DNA of 22,900 nt, taken from the NCBI GenBank assembly GCA_900766185.1, contig CAAFUL010000013.1, positions 1-22,900 of the forward strand, read 5' to 3'. Under the pieces are notes generated by a model. That model did no database searches. It worked only from the letters and a program-made list of their open reading frames with translations, and was not told where the DNA came from. This stretch comes from an uncultured Johnsonella sp. Its GTDB lineage: Bacteria > Bacillota > Clostridia > Lachnospirales > Lachnospiraceae. Within the stretch, counting starts at the first letter, position 1. Each line of letters begins with the position of its first letter. The translations under genes were made by a program, and so were the position numbers. Below, piece after piece: positions 8,020 to 15,074 of the stretch.

Positions 8020-9853
8020 AGGACATACCGCCCTCCAGCTGCTCCTTCCATTCTTTTAGGGTTTTTAGATTGATTTTTTTATTTATACTCTTATCTGATA
8101 TAAGCCTGTCAAGCTGCTTTATAACAAAGTCCTTATCAAAGTCTATATTGTTAAGTATGTTTCTTATAACATAGTTGGATTCCGCCTTATCAAAAATCCC
8201 CTCATAATAAGTCCAGTTACATTTTTGTAACATTTGAATATCCGCAGTTGTGGGACCTATATTTTTAATATTATTATAAAAATGCTCTCCGTACATCTCA
8301 TCCAGTCCCAAATCGGGATTATAGATTTTTGCCAAAAATTCACTGAACGGATTGGAATACCTGCTGTAATATGTTTTGTAAGCACTTCCATACTTGTCAT
8401 ATAAATCAAATAAAGTCTTATACCATCTTTCATCAAAACCGGCTTCTATTACATGGCTTCCCGAATTATGATCATAGCTTCTATAATAAGGATACATGTT
8501 ACTATACATATAGTTCATGTATATATACTTTTTCTTATCCTCATCATAAGCCATCTTCATAAGCTCATTGAGTACTGTATTATTTGATATATTACTCTTC
8601 TTGATTTCTTCAAGATGCTTATGGTACTCATCGTATAAGCTTTCCTTGCTTTCAAAAAACAATGCTGAAATAAAAAGCGGTTTTAAGAAGTCCTTGCCGT
8701 GTTTTTTATAAAGTTCCTTTGAAAGCTCATACAGATGCTCACTAGGCTTTTTGTATATTTGCAGCACCAAAGACTCTACTACCTGCTCCGGCACGAGCTT
8801 ATATACCTTATCATAAAGAGCTTCTATCCTCTTTGACTTTTTAAAAACTCCGGCTCTCCAAATCACAGCCAGATCATTTTTTATCTTTTGCTGTTCTTCC
8901 TTAGTTTTTGCATTTTCCAAATCATTTTTTTCCAGGAATTTTTCTATCATATCAGCCACTATATCTGCTGCCCAGTCACTTGTCTGATTTACAAGATTTT
9001 TTGCAGCTTCTACAGCTTTACTTGCCGAAAGCTTAGTCCAGTATTCTATAACCTTTTTACCGCTCATGTGGGATATGGACTCATTAACCGCCTCTTTGAG
9101 TTTGCCCTTTTCGGTCTTTGCCAGATCTAAAAGCAAGTCCACATTGGACTTATCAAATCTAAGTGCCCTTATAGCCTCTTCTTTTATCTCCTTGGAGCTG
9201 CCCTCAAGAAGGCTTATGTAAAAATCATTATCCTCTTCCTTCATGATATGTGCGATAATTCTGACTCTTCTTACCATCTCCTTGGAGCCTTCTTTATCAA
9301 AGTCTTTTTTAAGAAGAGGAACTATAGTCTTGTCCTCATCACAAAGCTTTGTTTCTACCAACTGTGCAAGCTCCGCATAACTGTCGCCAAGAGCTTTTAC
9401 CATAAGCCTTTTTATGCGTATATCTTTGAAAAGATTGGGACTTGCCTCCATATTATCCCTGATAATTGCGTATCTTCCGCTGCCGCTTCCCATAAAACTT
9501 TCAATTATCGGTTTTAGTTTGCTATAGGGTATGTCCTGATATAAAAATTTTTCTTTGGATAATTCACTTTTCTCTACTTCCTTACCCTCGCTTGAGTAAC
9601 TTGCCTGTGTGCATAAAAGTGCATCCGTAAGTGCTATCAGATCCAAAAGTACATCCGCTTTTTGAGTACATTCATCGCTTTGCAATCTTTTAGCCAGCTC
9701 ATGTATTTGCTTAAATACAGGTGCTATACTTACATATTCTTCAAGCTTTTCAATATTTCTCTTAAGCCTGAAATCTTCTTTTATAAGGCCAAGCCCTGCT
9801 ATGGAAATACTTTCCAGTCTATCCCTTAATTCATGTATTACATTTAAGTTCAT
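8000..9853 (-). CDS. large helical protein, HEAT-like repeats, operon partner of MoxR/VWA
   Basis: A 617-residue cytosolic protein I cannot assign to a named family. It is almost entirely predicted helix. Residues about 145-300 show successive helix pairs with HEAT-like spacing (IKRLMVKALGD, KEMVRRVRIIAHIM, KEEAIRALRF, KLKEAVNESISHM), suggesting an alpha-solenoid scaffold. A stretch near 450-475 is rich in Tyr and Met (YIYMNYMYSNMYPYYRSY). No catalytic motif, signal peptide or membrane segment was seen. The ATG has a GGGAGG SD and lies 16 bp after the SWIM gene. Its 3' end overlaps the MoxR gene. The tight packing argues that it belongs to the same complex or pathway. The E. coli yehLMPQ set, as I recall it, has no obvious separate counterpart. 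Confidence 0.85.
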   Translation of the reverse strand: MNLNVIHELRDRLESISIAGLGLIKEDFRLKRNIEKLEEYVSIAPVFKQIHELAKRLQSDECTQKADVLLDLIALTDALLCTQASYSSEGKEVEKSELSKEKFLYQDIPYSKLKPIIESFMGSGSGRYAIIRDNMEASPNLFKDIRIKRLMVKALGDSYAELAQLVETKLCDEDKTIVPLLKKDFDKEGSKEMVRRVRIIAHIMKEEDNDFYISLLEGSSKEIKEEAIRALRFDKSNVDLLLDLAKTEKGKLKEAVNESISHMSGKKVIEYWTKLSASKAVEAAKNLVNQTSDWAADIVADMIEKFLEKNDLENAKTKEEQQKIKNDLAVIWRAGVFKKSKRIEALYDKVYKLVPEQVVESLVLQIYKKPSEHLYELSKELYKKHGKDFLKPLFISALFFESKESLYDEYHKHLEEIKKSNISNNTVLNELMKMAYDEDKKKYIYMNYMYSNMYPYYRSYDHNSGSHVIEAGFDERWYKTLFDLYDKYGSAYKTYYSRYSNPFSEFLAKIYNPDLGLDEMYGEHFYNNIKNIGPTTADIQMLQKCNWTYYEGIFDKAESNYVIRNILNNIDFDKDFVIKQLDRLISDKSINKKINLKTLKEWKEQLEGGMSYDMLSY

Positions 9854-9869
9854 GACGATTCCTCCCCTA

Positions 9870-11327
9870 CTAATATTCCAAACTGATAATATTATTATCT
9901 GTAATTATACTGCAAGGCTCCATATATAGCTTTCTGTCCTCTACGCTATAATATATCTTCCCGAAGATAGCGCCGTCCTTCCTTACTTCCTCATAGTCCA
10001 TAAACTTTATCAGCTCTACAGTGTCTATAGTATCCTGATTTTTAAGCTCTAATTTATCTCCCTCTCTATCTTTAATAACCCACACTCTGCCTTTTTCATT
10101 CTCAAGTTCACATATACTCTCATAATTAATTAAAAAGCCGTAGGAAGATTCGGACAAGGTATTTTTAAGCTCTGCCTTTGCAGCCTTTACAGCCTCTTTT
10201 ATACTGTTATATGCCTTTGATTTAACCACTTTAAGCGTTTTAGCATCTCTGTCTTTTAGTACGGAAGTATCCCATCTTATCCTTTTGTTAAGACTTCCCG
10301 GGTAATAGTAGAGTTTTTTAACTTCCAATATGTCAAAGCAGGAGTCTTCTTTTTTTATGTATTTGAGTGCTTTTACAGGTCTATAGTTTAGGCTGTAGGA
10401 TATTTCACCTGATTCAAGGTCTATCCAATATGCAACATCTATAAATTCTTTTCTTGACTCATTGTAAACTTCTCTGAAACTTAATTGCACTAAATCTGCA
10501 TTTTCTTTTGTGAGTCCCATACGGTCAAGGTCGTCAAGCTTTAATATACCTCCAAGATTCTCGTACAGGGTGTTATCGTCTATCTCCAAATTGTCGGAAT
10601 CAAGTTTTTCCTCAAGATATTTCGTTGCCTTTTTTTCCAAGGCACGAAGTCTTTTAAGCACCTCTATTGAATTTTTATAATGTATGCTGTCGCTGTCTTT
10701 TTGATACTTTTCTATCTCAAGTACCAGTTCGGTAAAGTAGGTCTGTGCTCCGCTTAGGTAATAATCTCCAAGCTGTTTAACAAGGTCTTTGTAAGATTTT
10801 AATGATATTGAACCCATGGTTGAGAGTCCTGAAAGTAAAAGCTCATTTACCATTTTTCTTAAAACTGCCAGACCTTCAAGTTGTTTATTGATTTTTTTCT
10901 TAGCTGCCGCCTTGCTTGCAGGGCTTTTTTTCTTAGCCGGCTTATCTGCTCCCGTCTCCTTAGTCTCCTGCTTTTTAGCTTCTCTTGCCTCTTTTTTCTT
11001 TCTTTTTTCCAGTATATCCTCGGGTATGTCCGTAACTTCAAATTCTTTTTGATTTAACATCTCGTATAATAAAGCTATGCTGTGCTTACATGGAAGCTGT
11101 CTGCTGGGGCAACTGCATCTGAATACCGGATTTTCTTCCTCTATATAATCTGCTGAGACTATATAGTTGGACTTTCCGCTTCCCTTGCACTCTCCCATAT
11201 AAAAACTGTCATCCTCAGACCTTAATCTTCTAACAAATTGAGAGCCTGAAGAGATTTTTTTCGCATTGTTCACAGCACTTGCATTGGGTGCAATACTTAA
11301 AATATCTCTTTCTTTTATAGTTCTCAT
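9870..11327 (-). CDS. SWIM zinc-finger protein (YehQ-like)
   Basis: A 485-residue protein, first gene of the operon. The SWIM motif is CxC-x6-CxH: C71, C73, C80 and H82 in RCSCPSRQLPCKH, expected to bind one zinc and mediate protein or nucleic-acid contacts. The short basic ORF seen antisense to its linker is not real. Residues about 108-149 are a Lys/Ala/Glu-rich low-complexity linker. After it comes a helical region (GLAVLRKMVNELLLSGL onward) of the kind that follows SWIM in related proteins, then a beta-rich C-terminus. It is shorter than E. coli YehQ (roughly 680 residues by recall). The ATG has a strong GAGGAGGTAGGG SD. The neighbours downstream encode the HEAT-like, MoxR, DUF5682 and VWA proteins, which is the basis for calling it part of that system. 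Confidence 0.9.
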   Translation of the reverse strand: MRTIKERDILSIAPNASAVNNAKKISSGSQFVRRLRSEDDSFYMGECKGSGKSNYIVSADYIEEENPVFRCSCPSRQLPCKHSIALLYEMLNQKEFEVTDIPEDILEKRKKKEAREAKKQETKETGADKPAKKKSPASKAAAKKKINKQLEGLAVLRKMVNELLLSGLSTMGSISLKSYKDLVKQLGDYYLSGAQTYFTELVLEIEKYQKDSDSIHYKNSIEVLKRLRALEKKATKYLEEKLDSDNLEIDDNTLYENLGGILKLDDLDRMGLTKENADLVQLSFREVYNESRKEFIDVAYWIDLESGEISYSLNYRPVKALKYIKKEDSCFDILEVKKLYYYPGSLNKRIRWDTSVLKDRDAKTLKVVKSKAYNSIKEAVKAAKAELKNTLSESSYGFLINYESICELENEKGRVWVIKDREGDKLELKNQDTIDTVELIKFMDYEEVRKDGAIFGKIYYSVEDRKLYMEPCSIITDNNIISLEY

Positions 11328-11390
11328 CCCTACCTCCTCACGGTTTTAGTTAAATATTTTACGATATCCGCTGCCGGATTTTTAAAGGCA

Positions 11391-11418
11391 ATATTATTGT
11401 ATTTTTATACTTTATCAA
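11391..11418 (-). promoter_or_regulatory. possible promoter of the SWIM-MoxR-VWA operon
   Basis: On the minus strand TTGATA (11413-11418) and TAATAT (11391-11396) are 16 bp apart. The -35 overlaps the DUF5662 stop codon. Transcription would start about 55-60 nt before the SWIM gene ATG. The region is AT-rich, so chance matches are easy. Confidence 0.4.
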
Positions 11419-12005
11419 TTAGCTTCGTAAACATCAGGATGCTTTAAAAGCCACCTCATATATGCAAGCATATACTTTTCTCCCTTATCTTTATTCATGA
11501 TAAGTAGCTTTTCAAGTAAAGCCCTTGTATCCTTGTGCATATCTTTATCCGGTATGCGACTTTTATTATAATACTCCCATGGTATATCCGTAGTATAATG
11601 TCCTTTATTATACACCTTGGAAGCCGCTATTCTGTCGCACACCATCTCAAGTACATATCTAAGAGGCATCTTCATTCCTATCAGCCCCTCTCCCCTTGTT
11701 ATGGAGTAGTCTATCCAATACTCAAAATGATGCTTATTTCTTCCTTTATGATGTAACCATGCCGCAGAAAAACCTTTTTCCTGTCTTTGAGCCGCATTGG
11801 GACTTCTTACACCTTGGTAATACTTTATGCCGCAGGCAAATTCCTCCGGACTGTATTTGCTAAGGTCATGTAAAAAAGCCTGTTTTACAAGACCTACCTT
11901 AAAGCAAAGATCCATTACCGTAATTTTATGCTCGTTAATAGTCATAAAATGCTTGTAGGCATTTTTAATATATTTTATATCTAAATTATGAATACCACTT
12001 AACAC
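11415..12005 (-). CDS. DUF5662 family protein
   Basis: A 196-residue cytosolic protein of unknown function. Recognisable signatures are HDLSKYSPEEF (about residues 46-56), YYQGVRSPNAAQ, AWLHHKGRNKHHFEYW and a C-terminal WLLKHPDVY. These match the DUF5662 family, whose His/Asp/Trp-rich core suggests a metal-binding or HD-like helical fold; no activity is established that I know of. The start is a GTG at 12003-12005; GGGTAGG lies about 9 nt upstream and a good promoter lies just before it. The next in-frame ATG (residue 21) has no SD and would cut into the conserved N-terminal helix. It is 87 bp upstream of the SWIM gene, so read-through into that operon is possible, but the spacing and a possible second promoter argue for a separate unit. 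Confidence 0.85.
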   Translation of the reverse strand: MLSGIHNLDIKYIKNAYKHFMTINEHKITVMDLCFKVGLVKQAFLHDLSKYSPEEFACGIKYYQGVRSPNAAQRQEKGFSAAWLHHKGRNKHHFEYWIDYSITRGEGLIGMKMPLRYVLEMVCDRIAASKVYNKGHYTTDIPWEYYNKSRIPDKDMHKDTRALLEKLLIMNKDKGEKYMLAYMRWLLKHPDVYEAN

Positions 12006-12032
12006 CTGCCAACCTACCCTTTAATATTTATT

Positions 12033-12061
12033 TTTATAAACTCTTAATCACTAAGTTACAA
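12033..12061 (-). promoter_or_regulatory. promoter of the DUF5662 gene
   Basis: Minus-strand TTGTAA (12056-12061) and TATAAA (12033-12038) are separated by 17 bp. They sit about 20 nt ahead of the GGGTAGG SD and the GTG start, a sensible distance for a vegetative sigma-A promoter. Confidence 0.55.
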
Positions 12062-12163
12062 TTTGGGCAAATAATTTATCTTCATCAAAATATCACGAAA
12101 CTTGTAAGAGTAATTTATCAGACAAGCTTTCACTCGTAATATTATATATACCTGAGTGATGAC

Positions 12164-13048
12164 TTATTCAGACTTTACTTCCTCTAATATCTGCTCTATA
12201 TCATTTACATTAAAATTGTACTTTTTATTACAAAAATGGCAGCCTACCTCTATGGGTTTATTTTCACTTACCATAGTTTCAAGCTCTTTTCTTCCTATAC
12301 TTATCAAAGCCTTTTCTATTCTTTCTCTGCTGCAATTACATCTAAAGCCCGCCTCTATTTTTTCATTGATTTCAAGGTTAAGGTCTCCAAGTATAAGCTC
12401 AAGTATGTCTTCAGGACTTTTACCTTCGGATATAAGAGTCGTTACAGGTGCTATACTTCCTATTTTTTCTTCTATCTTTTCTATAACTTCTTCATCCGCT
12501 CCCGGCATTAACTGTATAATAAATCCTCCTGCCGCCTTTACTGTATTGTCCTTATTCATAAGTACTCCCAGTGCTACCGCAGACGGAACCTGCTCACTGC
12601 TTGCATAGTAATAGGCTATATCTTCCGCTATCTCTCCTGATATAAGCTCTACCTGTCCTACATAAGGCTCTTTTAAGCCTGTGTCGGATATAACTGTAAG
12701 TATTCCCACTCCTATAGCCTCAGCCACATCAAGCTTTCCCTTGCTGTTTGGCGGAATTATAACCAGTGGATTAAAAGGATAACCCTTGACCCCTCCTTTA
12801 TTGTCAGCGGTAACAAGCACACCCTTCATAGGACCGCTGCCTTCTATTTTAAGAGTTGTTAAATCTTTGTCGTTTTTCATCATAGATCCCATCATAAGCC
12901 CGGCACTAAGCATCCTTCCCAGTGCCGCACTTACTACCGGAGAGGTATTATGTGCCTTCCTTGCTTCTTCACAAGTTTTGGTACTAAGGCAGGCAAAGGC
13001 TCTGACACTTCCCTTTCCTGCCGTTGCTTTAATTATATAATCTGACAT
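12164..13048 (-). CDS. hslO: Hsp33 redox-regulated chaperone HslO
   Basis: A 294-residue Hsp33. It is a cytosolic holdase activated by oxidation: four C-terminal cysteines bind zinc in the reduced, inactive form, and disulfides unfold the linker to expose the chaperone site. The cysteines are present as CxC (CNC in GFRCNCSRERI) and CxxC (CHFC near residue 270). The N-terminal core shows the family signature KIEGSGPMKGVLVTADNKG and RMLSAGLMMGSMMK. I start it at the ATG at 13046-13048, behind GGAAAGGAAG. The reading from 13090 has no SD and would overlap the methyltransferase gene. It lies 19 bp after that gene, in one operon with it. Confidence 0.96.
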   Translation of the reverse strand: MSDYIIKATAGKGSVRAFACLSTKTCEEARKAHNTSPVVSAALGRMLSAGLMMGSMMKNDKDLTTLKIEGSGPMKGVLVTADNKGGVKGYPFNPLVIIPPNSKGKLDVAEAIGVGILTVISDTGLKEPYVGQVELISGEIAEDIAYYYASSEQVPSAVALGVLMNKDNTVKAAGGFIIQLMPGADEEVIEKIEEKIGSIAPVTTLISEGKSPEDILELILGDLNLEINEKIEAGFRCNCSRERIEKALISIGRKELETMVSENKPIEVGCHFCNKKYNFNVNDIEQILEEVKSE

Positions 13049-13067
13049 TTTCTTCCTTTCCGTATCT

Positions 13068-13820
13068 TTACTTACCCGACTCTTTGGCAACTATCAGATA
13101 TCTTTGCGTAAACTCGTCCGCTTCTTTTTTGCTGTCTGCATCCGTTACCGATAAGAATTCAAGTCTGGCTTCTTTTAATGCAGCCTTTATCTCATCAAGG
13201 CTGTATGCTCTTTGAATATGCTGTTCTTCATATTTTATGTATTTATCGTCTTCTTCTTTTACAAATACGCTTAGTTCATAGCTGTTTAACTTAGCCTCAG
13301 CATCATAATAATTTTCCCATATAAAACTTTCATTTTCCCTGTTTTCCGCTATAGTATTGTCCGCCAATATTTCTTTGTATTTATAAATACTGTTTAAGTC
13401 AAATATAAAAAGTCCCTTCGGGTCTAAGTAATTATTGACCAGTTTAAATGAATTTACGAGGTCTTCAAATTCCAATATATAGTTAAATGTATCACAGCGG
13501 CTTACTATAGCTGCGCAGGTACCGTACAATTCAAAACTTCTTATATCCTGACAAAGATATAAGATGTCCTGCCCGTTTTCATCCCTTTTAGACATGGCTA
13601 TATCGAGCATATCATAGGAGCTGTCTATTCCTATCATATCAAAGCCCAGTGCAGCCAACTCCTGTGTAAGACTACCTGTTCCACAACCCAGTTCCGCAAC
13701 TATGCCCTTGCTTATACCGTATTCTTTTAATATTTTTTCTATATCCAAAGCCCAAGCTTTATAGGGTATATCATCCATAAATACATCATAAACACTTGCA
13801 AATCCTGTGTATATACTCAT
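13068..13820 (-). CDS. class I SAM-dependent methyltransferase
   Basis: A 250-residue Rossmann-fold methyltransferase. SAM-binding motif I is VAELGCGTGSL (about residues 38-48); motif II is an acidic loop end (GIDSSYDM), and a post-motif region reads LYLCQDIRSFEL. The C-terminal part is a beta-rich extension of the kind found in small-molecule or unassigned methyltransferases. The substrate cannot be told. Start ATG at 13820 with GGAAAGGCG SD. It is the first gene of a pair with hslO, an arrangement I recall as common in Lachnospiraceae. This may reflect shared expression more than a shared pathway. Confidence 0.9.
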   Translation of the reverse strand: MSIYTGFASVYDVFMDDIPYKAWALDIEKILKEYGISKGIVAELGCGTGSLTQELAALGFDMIGIDSSYDMLDIAMSKRDENGQDILYLCQDIRSFELYGTCAAIVSRCDTFNYILEFEDLVNSFKLVNNYLDPKGLFIFDLNSIYKYKEILADNTIAENRENESFIWENYYDAEAKLNSYELSVFVKEEDDKYIKYEEQHIQRAYSLDEIKAALKEARLEFLSVTDADSKKEADEFTQRYLIVAKESGK

Positions 13821-13859
13821 TTTTCGCCTTTCCGTATAAAAGATTTTCTTTTGAATAAA

Positions 13860-13902
13860 GCAACCGTAGTCCCGCCGACTTTATACGGTGGGGTAGGGTT
13901 GC
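13860..13902. other. GC-rich stem-loop upstream of the methyltransferase gene
   Basis: Bases 13860-13877 pair with 13886-13902 around the 8-nt loop actttata: 6 outer pairs, a small internal loop, then a 7-bp inner stem (cccgccg/cggtggg, one G-T). It stands out in an AT-rich gap. On the minus strand it ends with TTTATT, so it may be a terminator for transcripts coming from the SEC-C gene. The inner stem and 8-nt loop also resemble the IS200/IS605-type hairpin at 17496-17517. Confidence 0.5.
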
Positions 13903-14023
13903 CAAAAATAGTAAATTATTTGTACTGTCATCAAGTAGGGGAGCAACTGCCCGAATTAATGTATATTAAAAGCTCTGCCACAAAACTTATAGTAAGTTTT
14001 TTAGCCTTAGACAATGGGCAGTT

Positions 14024-14072
14024 CACAAAAGGCTGTTACAAAACTGATATTGTTTTGATACAGCCTATTTTG
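14024..14072 (-). terminator. hairpin terminator after the SEC-C gene, possibly bidirectional
   Basis: Bases 14030-14044 pair with 14052-14066 (aggctgt...caaaac with gttttg...acagcct, two central mismatches), with extra A-T pairs outside. The minus strand ends in TTTTGTG and the plus strand in ATTTTGTT. It lies about 95 bp past the SEC-C stop. Also in this gap, actgccc (about 13949) and gggcagt (about 14016) form a longer-range inverted pair. No gene is credible in 13821-14163. Confidence 0.55.
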
Positions 14073-14163
14073 TTAATTGCATATTTTTAATTTTACAATA
14101 TAGCCTAAGCAGTAATTAGATTACAGTTTGGATATCCGGTTTAGCTATCATTGATTCCCTGTA

Positions 14164-14667
14164 CTAATTCTTTCCACAGCAGTGCTTATATTTCTTTCCA
14201 CTTCCGCAAGGGCAAGTTTCATTACGCCCTATTTTCCTTCCCTTTACTACAGTTCCACTCTTCTTCTGTTCTTTATAAAGCTCTTTTCTTCTTCCCTCAT
14301 TAAGTATCTTATCCCACTGAGGTAGGCTATATAGCCAGTCAGCCTTTGCCTCTACCATGTTATAGTAGAGCTTTTCCGGATCTATTTCTATCTTAACCGC
14401 TGTGTTTTCATCCATAGTCTCTATAGGATTCTCTTCCTTAAGCGAATCATTGATACCGTCCAAAAATCCTGTAATAGTCTCTATATCTGTTCCGTATCTG
14501 TCAGCAAGCTCTGATACCGTGCATGATATTACCTTATCCGGCTCTTCAAGTATCTGCTCATAAATTCCTTTTTCTACAAGGAAATATCTTTTCCACAATT
14601 CTTCTTTTTGCTTATCATTAGTACCCTCTCCGTAGGCTTTATTTCTCCAATTTTCTAATAAAGTCAT
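14164..14667 (-). CDS. SEC-C motif zinc-binding protein
   Basis: A 167-residue cytosolic protein ending in a SEC-C motif, CPCGSGKKYKHCC, three residues before the terminus. This Cys/His cluster, first seen at the SecA C-terminus, binds zinc and contacts ribosomes or other proteins. The first 140 residues are charged and helical (ELADRYGTDIETITGFLDGI, then KADWLYSLPQWDKIL) and match a group common in Firmicutes with no established function. I use the ATG at 14665-14667, 11 nt after GAAAGGTGG. The longer GTG reading (14682) would begin within that SD. It has its own promoter at 14706-14734 and a hairpin terminator downstream, so it is probably a single-gene unit. Confidence 0.88.
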   Translation of the reverse strand: MTLLENWRNKAYGEGTNDKQKEELWKRYFLVEKGIYEQILEEPDKVISCTVSELADRYGTDIETITGFLDGINDSLKEENPIETMDENTAVKIEIDPEKLYYNMVEAKADWLYSLPQWDKILNEGRRKELYKEQKKSGTVVKGRKIGRNETCPCGSGKKYKHCCGKN

Positions 14668-14705
14668 TTTTTTATATACCACCTTTCAAAGTTAAATCAC
14701 AGCTA

Positions 14706-14734
14706 ATTATAGCCTATAGTTAAAAATTCGGCAA
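14706..14734 (-). promoter_or_regulatory. promoter of the SEC-C gene
   Basis: On the minus strand TTGCCG (14729-14734) and a consensus TATAAT (14706-14711) are 17 bp apart, about 40 nt upstream of the chosen ATG. This is the best sigma-A-type promoter in the window. Confidence 0.7.
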
Positions 14735-14745
14735 CGAATTTAATT

Positions 14746-15074
14746 TGCTTATTTAAGAAACGATGCATTAGCTGTTACAGTTTAGGTAGTTTAGATATCC
14801 ATGTATAATATACCAAACGAAAGCTTGCTTTCAGGTGTATATTATACATGGGTATCTATCAGGCTACTGCCGGAATTCATCTTCGTCCGGTTTATAGATA
14901 AAATTAAAGCATTTTCAGTTTTTTTTGACGAAGATGAATGTATTATCTGAACTGTAACTTGCTCCAAGTAATAGTTAAGGTAACAAGTACATCGCTTGCC
15001 GAACAACACATCAAAAACTCTTAATATTTTTAAGCAAGTTTTTTGCTATGCTTATTTAAGAAACGATGCATTAG
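14746..15074. repeat. 26-bp perfect direct repeat flanking the palindromic element
   Basis: Bases 14746-14771 and 15049-15074 are identical over 26 bp (both begin tgcttatttaag and end cgatgcattag), offset by 303 bp. The right copy contains the stop codon of the glycosyltransferase gene (15071-15073) and its first 21-22 downstream bases. The left copy ends 2 bp before the palindromic element. The stretch 14959-15048 between element and right copy holds a small stem (agcaa/ttgct near 15033-15047) and no gene. Confidence 0.85.
14774..14958. repeat. palindromic repeat element, copy 2, with a nested insertion
   Basis: It has the same design as 6702-6800. The outer arm gttacagtttaggtag starts at 14774, and the inner stem 14792-14812 pairs with 14838-14858 over 21 bp with one wobble. 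The 25-nt loop (14813-14837) matches copy 1 at 21 positions and keeps the core gaaagcttgctttcagg. The closing outer arm is split: ggctac (14862-14867) and ctgaactgtaac (14947-14958) are separated by about 79 bp absent from copy 1. That extra piece is itself flanked by a perfect 13-bp inverted repeat (14875-14887 and 14927-14939). Several stem positions differ from copy 1 on both arms, keeping the pairing. Confidence 0.85.

Noticed and set aside
10816..11052. ORFs on both strands over the SWIM gene linker
   Set aside because: They are products of the Lys/Ala-rich low-complexity linker read in other frames; no SD and no family resemblance.
11369..11386. Plus-strand hairpin atccg-ctgc-cggat followed by TTTT
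   Set aside because: It looks like a small intrinsic terminator, but no plus-strand transcript is expected here and the stem is only 5 bp.
12126..12163. tcactc/gagtga inverted repeat after hslO as a terminator
   Set aside because: Six-bp stem with an 18-nt AT loop and no T run on the minus strand.
13851..14090. 79-residue plus-strand ORF in the methyltransferase/SEC-C gap
   Set aside because: It reads through two hairpins, has no SD and no recognisable motif.
14122..14150. Possible third, decayed copy of the palindromic element (ttacagtttggatatcc)
   Set aside because: It shares only the outer-arm word and a gatatcc; the inner stem and the loop core are missing.
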